37,773 nt of DNA. Origin: Pseudomonadota bacterium (GTDB taxonomy: Bacteria > Pseudomonadota > Gammaproteobacteria > Burkholderiales > UBA9220). Under the pieces are notes generated by a model that made no database searches, was not told the origin of the DNA, and worked only from the letters and a program-made list of their open reading frames with translations. The stretch spans positions 1 to 37,773 of the forward strand of contig JAJZVC010000027.1 of NCBI GenBank assembly GCA_021845865.1, given 5' to 3'. The position numbers and the translations under genes are program-made. Positions 32,986 through 37,773 of the stretch are shown here, in pieces. The first letter of the stretch is position 1; the number at the start of each line of letters is the position of its first letter.

Positions 32986-34413
32986 ATGGATTTCTTTCCC
33001 GTATTTCTCAACCTCCGCGACCGTGACTGCTTGGTGATCGGCGGCGGCGACGTGGCCGCCCGCAAGGTATCCATGCTGCTGGAAGCCCACGCCAAGGTCA
33101 CCGTGGTGTCCCCCGAACTGTGCGACGCCCTGGCCCACCACGCCGCCAAGGGCCGCATCGCCCACGTGGCCGGGCGCTTCAGCCCCGAGGTGGCCGCCAA
33201 CCCGGCCCTGATCATCGCCGCCACCGACGACATGGAGGTCAACCGCCAGGTATCCGACCTGGCCCGGGCGCGCAACATCCCGGTGAACGTGGTGGACAAC
33301 CCGGAGCTGTGCAGCTTCATCGTCCCCTCCATCATCGACCGCTCCCCCATCGTCATCGCCGTCTCCTCCAGCGGCGTGTCGCCGGTGCTGGCGCGCCTCA
33401 TCCGCACCCGCCTGGAGACCCTCATCCCCTCCGCCTACGGCAAGCTGGGCGCCCTGGCCGCCAAGTTCCGCGACAAGGTGAAGGCCCACTTCCCCATCCC
33501 GGAGAGCCGCCGCCGCTTCTGGGAAACCGTGCTACAGGGCAAGATCGCCGAGATGGTCTTCTCCGGCCAGGAAAAGGCCGCCGAAGCCGCCCTGGAACAG
33601 GAACTCCAGGGCGCCGACACCGCCAAGCCCCAGGGCGAGGTCTATTTGGTAGGCGGCGGCCCCGGCAACCCCGACCTCCTCACCTTCCGCGCCCTGCGCC
33701 TGATGCAGCAGGCCGACGTGGTGGTCCACGACCACCTGGTCTCCCCTTCCGTGCTGGAACTCACCCGCCGCGACGCCGACCGCATCTACGTCGGCAAGGA
33801 GCGCAACGCCCACACCATGCGCCAGGAAGCGATCAACGAGCTGCTGGTGAAGCTGGCCAAGGAAGGCAAGCGGGTGCTGCGCCTCAAGGGCGGCGACCCC
33901 TTCATCTTCGGCCGCGGCGGCGAGGAAATCGAAACCCTCACCGCCAACGGCGTCCAGTTCCAGGTGGTGCCGGGCATCAGCGCCGCCCTGGGCGTCTCCG
34001 CCTACGCTGGCATCCCCCTCACCCACCGGGACTACGCCCAGTCCTGCGTCTTCGTCACCGGCCACCTCAAGGACGGCAGCGTCAACCTGGACTGGGACGG
34101 CATCGCCCGCCCCAACCAGACCATCGTCATCTACATGGGCCTCCAGGGCCTTCCCGCCCTGACGAAAGAGCTGATGAAGCACGGCCTGCCCCCCACCATG
34201 CCCGCCGCCATCGTCCAACAGGGCACCACCCACAACCAGAAAGTGGTCACCGGCACCCTGGAAACCCTGCCCCAGCTGGCGGTGGACGCCCAGATGAAGC
34301 CACCCACCCTCATCATCGTGGGCGAGGTGGTGAAACTCCATGACAAGCTGAAATGGTTCAAGCCCGGCGCCGAGCAGGACATCCCCAGCACCGCCGCGTT
34401 CATCGAGCATTGA
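32986..34413 (+). CDS. cysG: siroheme synthase (uroporphyrinogen methylase, dehydrogenase, ferrochelatase)
   Basis: The 475-residue fusion makes siroheme from uroporphyrinogen III for sulfite and nitrite reductases. The N-terminal CysG-B part has the NAD site DCLVIGGGDVAARKV, VDNPELCSFIVPS and SSSGVSPVLARLIR. The C-terminal SAM-dependent methylase (from about residue 215) has VYLVGGGPGNPDLLT, KGGDPFIFGRGGEE and VVPGISAALGVSAYAGIPLTHR. The full E. coli-like length is kept. It lies 21 bases after the NarL-like gene and ends at a strong terminator, so it is the last gene of that unit. It fits assimilatory nitrite or sulfite reduction encoded elsewhere. Confidence 0.97.
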   Translation: MDFFPVFLNLRDRDCLVIGGGDVAARKVSMLLEAHAKVTVVSPELCDALAHHAAKGRIAHVAGRFSPEVAANPALIIAATDDMEVNRQVSDLARARNIPVNVVDNPELCSFIVPSIIDRSPIVIAVSSSGVSPVLARLIRTRLETLIPSAYGKLGALAAKFRDKVKAHFPIPESRRRFWETVLQGKIAEMVFSGQEKAAEAALEQELQGADTAKPQGEVYLVGGGPGNPDLLTFRALRLMQQADVVVHDHLVSPSVLELTRRDADRIYVGKERNAHTMRQEAINELLVKLAKEGKRVLRLKGGDPFIFGRGGEEIETLTANGVQFQVVPGISAALGVSAYAGIPLTHRDYAQSCVFVTGHLKDGSVNLDWDGIARPNQTIVIYMGLQGLPALTKELMKHGLPPTMPAAIVQQGTTHNQKVVTGTLETLPQLAVDAQMKPPTLIIVGEVVKLHDKLKWFKPGAEQDIPSTAAFIEH

Positions 34414-34434
34414 GCTGTTGCGGTAGAAGTAAAT

Positions 34435-34460
34435 AAAGGGGCCGGTTTCGGCCCCTTTTG
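34435..34460 (+). terminator. Rho-independent terminator after cysG
   Basis: AAAGGGGCCG (34435-34444) and CGGCCCCTTT (34449-34458) are perfect arms around GTTT, followed by TGTTTT. It ends the kinase-regulator-cysG unit. The restriction-modification island begins after it; 34461-34662 shows no gene and is visibly more AT-rich from about 34540. Confidence 0.92.
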
Positions 34461-34662
34461 TTTTGATGGGCGCATCACCGGTGAATCCTACCGTCCTCCC
34501 CAACCCAACCTAACCCCTCATGGCTTCGGCGACACCACGCTTTGATCATTTTTCAAACAACACAGGCTCCACACAAACAGATAAAATCAAGCCGATATTC
34601 AGGGCGTCAAAACTTGGCACCCGGCTTTGAATAAGTGAGCATGGCACTTCACGAGGAATGGC

Positions 34663-35934
34663 ATGACAAAAATGACCAGAGCACGCTTTACAGTTATAAA
34701 GGGCGGAGGAAGCCAAGAACGGTTGCGTCCCCTGACGACTATTGACCTGTTTTGCGGAGCAGGGGGCATTACCGAGGGCTTCCGCGAAGCGGGCTATCGA
34801 TGCCTCTATGGCAACGATATTATGAAGGAGGCAATTGAGACTTTTGCCTTCAACCATCCTGAAGCCATACCGGATAATCGTCCTGTTGAAGAAGTAAACC
34901 CCGCTGAAATTCGCGCAAAACTCGGGCTCGCCCCTGGCAGCCTAGATGTTCTGGTTGGCGGTCCTCCCTGCCAAGGTTTCTCTATCAATGCTCCAGAACG
35001 GTTCCTAGACGACCCGCGGAACAAGCTCTTCCGGCATTATGCTAAGTTTTTGGCGGAATTCAGGCCCAAGGCATTTGTCTTCGAGAATGTGCCAGGCCTC
35101 TTATCTATTGGCAATGGAAAGGTTTTTAGGCAGATACTGCGGGAATTTTCCAAACTGGGCTATGAACTTTCTGCCCGTATCCTTTTTGCTGCCCATTACG
35201 GCGCCCCGCAAGAGCGTTGGCGCCTTATTCTGTTAGGTTCGCGGCTGGGCTCGGCCATCGAGCACCCAAACCCAACTCATTGGGCAACGGGCCGTGCCAA
35301 CTTCCGTGGCGGACGAGAGATGATTTTCCAACTTTCCGAGGAAGACCGCGAAAAGCTGCTGCCGTTTGTAACTGTGCATGACGCCATCGGCGACCTCCCT
35401 CGTCTCGGCATGGGCGAAGGCGCGGAAGAGGTTGGCTATATACACGAGGCACATTCTGACTATGCCCACATGATGCGAAACCCCGAGGGTTTAACTTACA
35501 ACCATTATGCTGCCAAGTTATCCAAGCAAAATGCCGAACGCATGAAGCATGTTCCGCCAGGCGGGAGTTGGCGCGATATTCCCCACGAGCTTCTGCCTGC
35601 GGGGATGCAGCGCGCTCGCCGTTCAGATCATACAAAGCGCTATGGCAGGCTCCGTCCAGAAGGTTTAGCTGGCACCGTATTAACCAAGTGCGACCCTCAT
35701 TGGGGAACCGTCTTTCTGCCAGATCAAAACCGCGCCCTGACTGTACGGGAAGCCGCCCGATTCCAGAGTTTTCCCGATACCTACCGTTTCTTAGGATCTC
35801 GCGTTTCGCAATACGAGCAAGTCGGGAACGCCGTTCCCGTCTTGATGGCCAGGGCTATTGCCCTCGCCGTCAGGAAACACATCGAGAGCAATGAGATAAG
35901 CACTGAACAGCCGAAAGCCGTATCTCATGGCTAG
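34663..35934 (+). CDS. DNA (cytosine-5-)-methyltransferase
   Basis: The 423-residue enzyme has all C5-methylase motifs in order: I DLFCGAGGITEGF (28-40), IV GGPPCQGFS with catalytic Cys103, VI ENV (141-143), VIII QERWRLILLG, then a target-recognition region, IX (HTKRYGRLRPEGLAGTVLTK) and X QVGNAVPV. It methylates C5 of cytosine in an unknown DNA site. GAGGAA precedes the ATG at 34663. Its last eight bases overlap the endonuclease gene, so expression is coupled. Codon use is less GC-rich than in cysG, which points to transfer. Together with the endonuclease and Vsr it forms a type II restriction-modification unit. Confidence 0.96.
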   Translation: MTKMTRARFTVIKGGGSQERLRPLTTIDLFCGAGGITEGFREAGYRCLYGNDIMKEAIETFAFNHPEAIPDNRPVEEVNPAEIRAKLGLAPGSLDVLVGGPPCQGFSINAPERFLDDPRNKLFRHYAKFLAEFRPKAFVFENVPGLLSIGNGKVFRQILREFSKLGYELSARILFAAHYGAPQERWRLILLGSRLGSAIEHPNPTHWATGRANFRGGREMIFQLSEEDREKLLPFVTVHDAIGDLPRLGMGEGAEEVGYIHEAHSDYAHMMRNPEGLTYNHYAAKLSKQNAERMKHVPPGGSWRDIPHELLPAGMQRARRSDHTKRYGRLRPEGLAGTVLTKCDPHWGTVFLPDQNRALTVREAARFQSFPDTYRFLGSRVSQYEQVGNAVPVLMARAIALAVRKHIESNEISTEQPKAVSHG

Positions 35935-36823
35935 CCGCATCATTGAATTTTTCGGCTATTCGCCTACCGACCAGTCTAACTTAGCGAAAGAAGCCCGCCA
36001 CCTCCGCCATTGCCCCTTCATTGGCGCAACTTGTCTGAAAACCCTTTCCGACAAGACAATTTCCGGCGCATGCACCTTGCAGCCCAAAGGCGGCGGTTCC
36101 GTAATTTGCTGTCCCTACCGCCTCTATGCCGATCAATACAAGGTCATTCGTGATGTTGCGCATAAAGCGTTTGGGGAAAACTGCGATCTTTACCCAGGCC
36201 ACCAAGCGGCATCGCGTCCAGCTATCGCAGGACGGCATCGTATTGCCGTTTTTGGCAAGCGATGGGGCAAAGAACTGCGCCTTCCTAATCGTGGGCGCAG
36301 TGGCGGATATTTCGTCGATTGGGTGCTGGCACGCCTGGACGACAAAAATCACCTCGCCGAGTTTATAGCCGTTGAAGTTCAGTCCATCGACACAACAGGC
36401 AACTACCGGGAAGAGCGGGCAGCCTATCTCAGCGGCGAGGCATTCGGCGCATGGAGCACTGCAGGCTTCAACTGGGAAAACGTAAACAAGCGTATCCTCC
36501 CTCAACTCATCTACAAGGGACATGTCCTACGGCGGGAGCGTCTTTGCAAAAGCGGACTTTTCTTCATTTGCCCAACCCCGGTTTACATGAAGATCAGGGA
36601 GCGTTTAGGTGGGAATCTCCTTGACTACATGCTGCAATCTGGCGCTCTGACCCTAATGTGGTATGACATCGGCAAACCTGTGCCAGACGGCCAACTGCGG
36701 GAGCTAATTTTGGAAGATGCGTTCACAACGACCGTTGATCAAGTTGCTCTTGCCTTTACATCTCCAAGCAACCTACCTGACGCAAACGTCTACGAAACTG
36801 CACTGAAAGCAGAACTGGAATAG
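35927..36823 (+). CDS. NotI-family restriction endonuclease
   Basis: The 298-residue protein begins like NotI: IIEFFGYSPTD, then a four-cysteine motif (CPFIGATC, GACTL, ICCPYRL; residues about 29-62) that in NotI binds a structural iron. The PD-(D/E)XK core includes GGYFVDWVLARL and LAEFIAVEVQSID. GNYREERAAYL and FNWENVNKRILPQLIYKGHVL are further family marks. It is shorter than NotI, so its cut site need not be GCGGCCGC. Its ATG overlaps the methylase stop by eight bases. A Vsr gene follows after 38 bases. This assignment rests on motif memory and is good but not certain. Confidence 0.82.
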   Translation: MASRIIEFFGYSPTDQSNLAKEARHLRHCPFIGATCLKTLSDKTISGACTLQPKGGGSVICCPYRLYADQYKVIRDVAHKAFGENCDLYPGHQAASRPAIAGRHRIAVFGKRWGKELRLPNRGRSGGYFVDWVLARLDDKNHLAEFIAVEVQSIDTTGNYREERAAYLSGEAFGAWSTAGFNWENVNKRILPQLIYKGHVLRRERLCKSGLFFICPTPVYMKIRERLGGNLLDYMLQSGALTLMWYDIGKPVPDGQLRELILEDAFTTTVDQVALAFTSPSNLPDANVYETALKAELE

Positions 36824-36861
36824 GGATTCCGCAGCCGGTTGCTCGAACCTGATGAGCGTAA

Positions 36862-37263
36862 ATGGGAATAAACCGCAGTGAAAATATGCGGCGTATCCAT
36901 AGCAAAGATACATCGCCAGAGATTGCAGTCCGCATGATTCTCCGCAGACTCGGTTTTTTAGGCTACCGGCTGCACCGCAAAGACCTCCCCGGAAGACCTG
37001 ACATTGCCTTCATCAACAAACGCAAAGCAATTATGATTCATGGCTGCTTCTGGCATGGGCACGACTGCAAAACAGGGCTGCGCGAGCCAAAATCCAATCG
37101 AGATTACTGGCTTCCAAAAATCCAACGTACTCGCGAACGAGACATCCAGCACCATGCGGCGCTCAACGAACTCGGCTGGGCCATGCTGACAATCTGGGAA
37201 TGTGAATTGAAGGACATGGAAACCCTGACAGCCAAACTCCTTTCCTTCATGGAATCAACTTAG
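36862..37263 (+). CDS. vsr: very short patch repair endonuclease
   Basis: The 133-residue protein has the Vsr pattern: NRSENMRRIHSKDTSPE, LHRKDLPGRPDIAFINKRKAI with the active-site Asp, IMIHGCFWHGHDC with the zinc ligands, and KSNRDYWLPKIQRTRERD, ending with WECEL. Vsr nicks next to T:G mismatches formed when 5-methylcytosine deaminates, which fits the linked C5 methylase. The ATG at 36862 has a weak ribosome site. It is the third and last gene of the restriction-modification cassette. Confidence 0.94.
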   Translation: MGINRSENMRRIHSKDTSPEIAVRMILRRLGFLGYRLHRKDLPGRPDIAFINKRKAIMIHGCFWHGHDCKTGLREPKSNRDYWLPKIQRTRERDIQHHAALNELGWAMLTIWECELKDMETLTAKLLSFMEST

Positions 37264-37482
37264 CCTTTGCTGGGATTTGTGCCCAGAACGGTTACCCACC
37301 GATGCCTTCTCCCCGCTGAGTAGCGCAGCCATGCCTGGGGCTGTCGGCTTCAGATGTTTGAGCTGATCCCTGCCGGGGCGAGTTTCTGAGGCCGCCCGGC
37401 TTGGCAGGCAACGGAGGGGCTCGCCAGGGCCGGGGCACCCCCGGCACCCAAACAACCCCGCGCACAGCGCGACAGCACCAAA
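37264..37482. other. gene-free right border of the restriction-modification cassette
   Basis: No credible gene, tRNA or clear attachment site is seen. A minus-strand frame crosses this stretch but runs through the terminator at 37483-37511 into the flavoprotein gene, so it is unlikely to be real. GC content rises back to the level of the core genes. Confidence 0.5.
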
Positions 37483-37511
37483 ACAAAAGGGCCCGAACCC
37501 AGGCCCCTTCC
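37483..37511 (-). terminator. Rho-independent terminator of the flavoprotein gene
   Basis: On the minus strand AAGGGGCC, a loop (TGGGTTC) and GGGCCCTT form a stem with one weak pair, followed by TTGTTTT. It lies 27 bases past the stop codon and faces the cysG terminator on the other side of the island. Confidence 0.8.
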
Positions 37512-37537
37512 GTCTCAAGCCACAAAAGCCAACAACC

Positions 37538-37773
37538 TCAAGCCTTCCCCGCGAATATCCCCGGCCGGAACAAATCCTGCTCATTATTGGAAAACGCCGA
37601 GGTGTAGGGGTCGATAGCCGTCTCCAGCTCCTCGCACCAGGAGGGATGGCTGTAGCTCATGTCCTTGAAGAACCACAGGCCCCGGGTGGACTGGCAGGCG
37701 GCGGCCATCATGTGGATCTGCTCGCCGGCCTCGGGGCCGACGATGCAGCCGCCGAGGAGCTGGCCGGTTTCGC
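37538..37773 (-). CDS. pyridine nucleotide-disulfide oxidoreductase, C-terminal part
   Basis: A minus-strand frame enters from the right edge and ends at TGA (37540-37538). It reads ETGQLLGGCIVGPEAGEQIH, then SYSHPSWCEELETAID, ending FAGKA. 'G.ILG..IVGPEA.E.I' followed by 'HP...E' is the dimerisation domain of flavin disulfide reductases such as dihydrolipoamide dehydrogenase, mercuric reductase and soluble transhydrogenase. The catalytic and FAD regions are outside the window, so the substrate cannot be named. The extra Cys in GGC and SWC are not typical of Lpd. Confidence 0.85.
   Translation of the reverse strand, partial: ETGQLLGGCIVGPEAGEQIHMMAAACQSTRGLWFFKDMSYSHPSWCEELETAIDPYTSAFSNNEQDLFRPGIFAGKA

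Noticed and set aside
37255-37584. Minus-strand frame of 109 residues after vsr
   Set aside because: It crosses a terminator and the end of the flavoprotein gene, starts inside that gene in another frame and resembles no family.

Overview
The window looks like chromosome of a high-GC betaproteobacterium, probably a Rhodocyclales/Nitrosomonadales-type facultative autotroph. This is inferred from a form II RuBisCO gene with a divergent cbbR, a tkt-gap-pgk-pyk-fba run, a two-domain ArgA, a cytoplasmic NarX/NarL-like pair next to cysG, and Sco/PCu(A)C copper chaperones. No tRNA, rRNA or CRISPR array was seen.

Layout. (1) 1-3870 is accessory DNA: the 3' tail of an IS3-family transposase whose terminal repeat lies inside a gene for a TIR-like 'YSWQSD' protein; then, on the minus strand, a D12-class adenine methyltransferase and a ParB/Srx-like protein; then an IS1595-family transposase coupled to a 71-residue ORF. 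(2) 3883-15416 is the carbon-fixation block: cbbM with terminator and leader hairpin, divergent cbbR, two uncharacterised exported proteins, and the minus-strand unit tkt-gap-pgk-pyk-fba. That unit has a terminator-like hairpin in its leader, another between gap and pgk, and a relic of a second tkt 3' end. (3) 15464-19084 is housekeeping: an inositol-monophosphatase-family enzyme, a thioredoxin-like protein, rsmE and argA. (4) 19103-19424 is a gene-free nested palindrome that can fold into an almost seamless three-way junction. (5) 19447-28098 is signalling: a PhnD-like binding protein coupled to a membrane GGDEF-EAL protein, a TPR/glycosyltransferase-like protein, srkA, and a cytoplasmic GGDEF-EAL protein immediately downstream of a metallo-beta-lactamase-fold (possibly di-iron) protein. 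(6) 28123-34460 holds a lipoate-ligase/DUF116 fusion, Sco and PCu(A)C, a NarX-like kinase with four clustered cysteines, its NarL-like regulator, and cysG. (7) 34663-37263 is a restriction-modification cassette: a C5 methyltransferase, a NotI-family endonuclease and a Vsr nuclease. It lies between two facing terminators. The window ends inside a flavoprotein disulfide reductase gene.

How the parts work together: RuBisCO plus triose-phosphate, transketolase and aldolase steps cover much of the Calvin cycle; phosphoribulokinase is not in the window. Nitrogen-oxide or redox sensing and siroheme synthesis sit together, as do copper insertion proteins for oxidase maturation. Defence-type genes occupy both edges. 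The best candidates for something undescribed are the ParB-like/adenine-methylase/TIR-like cluster, the three-way-junction palindrome, and the MBL-fold/c-di-GMP pair.
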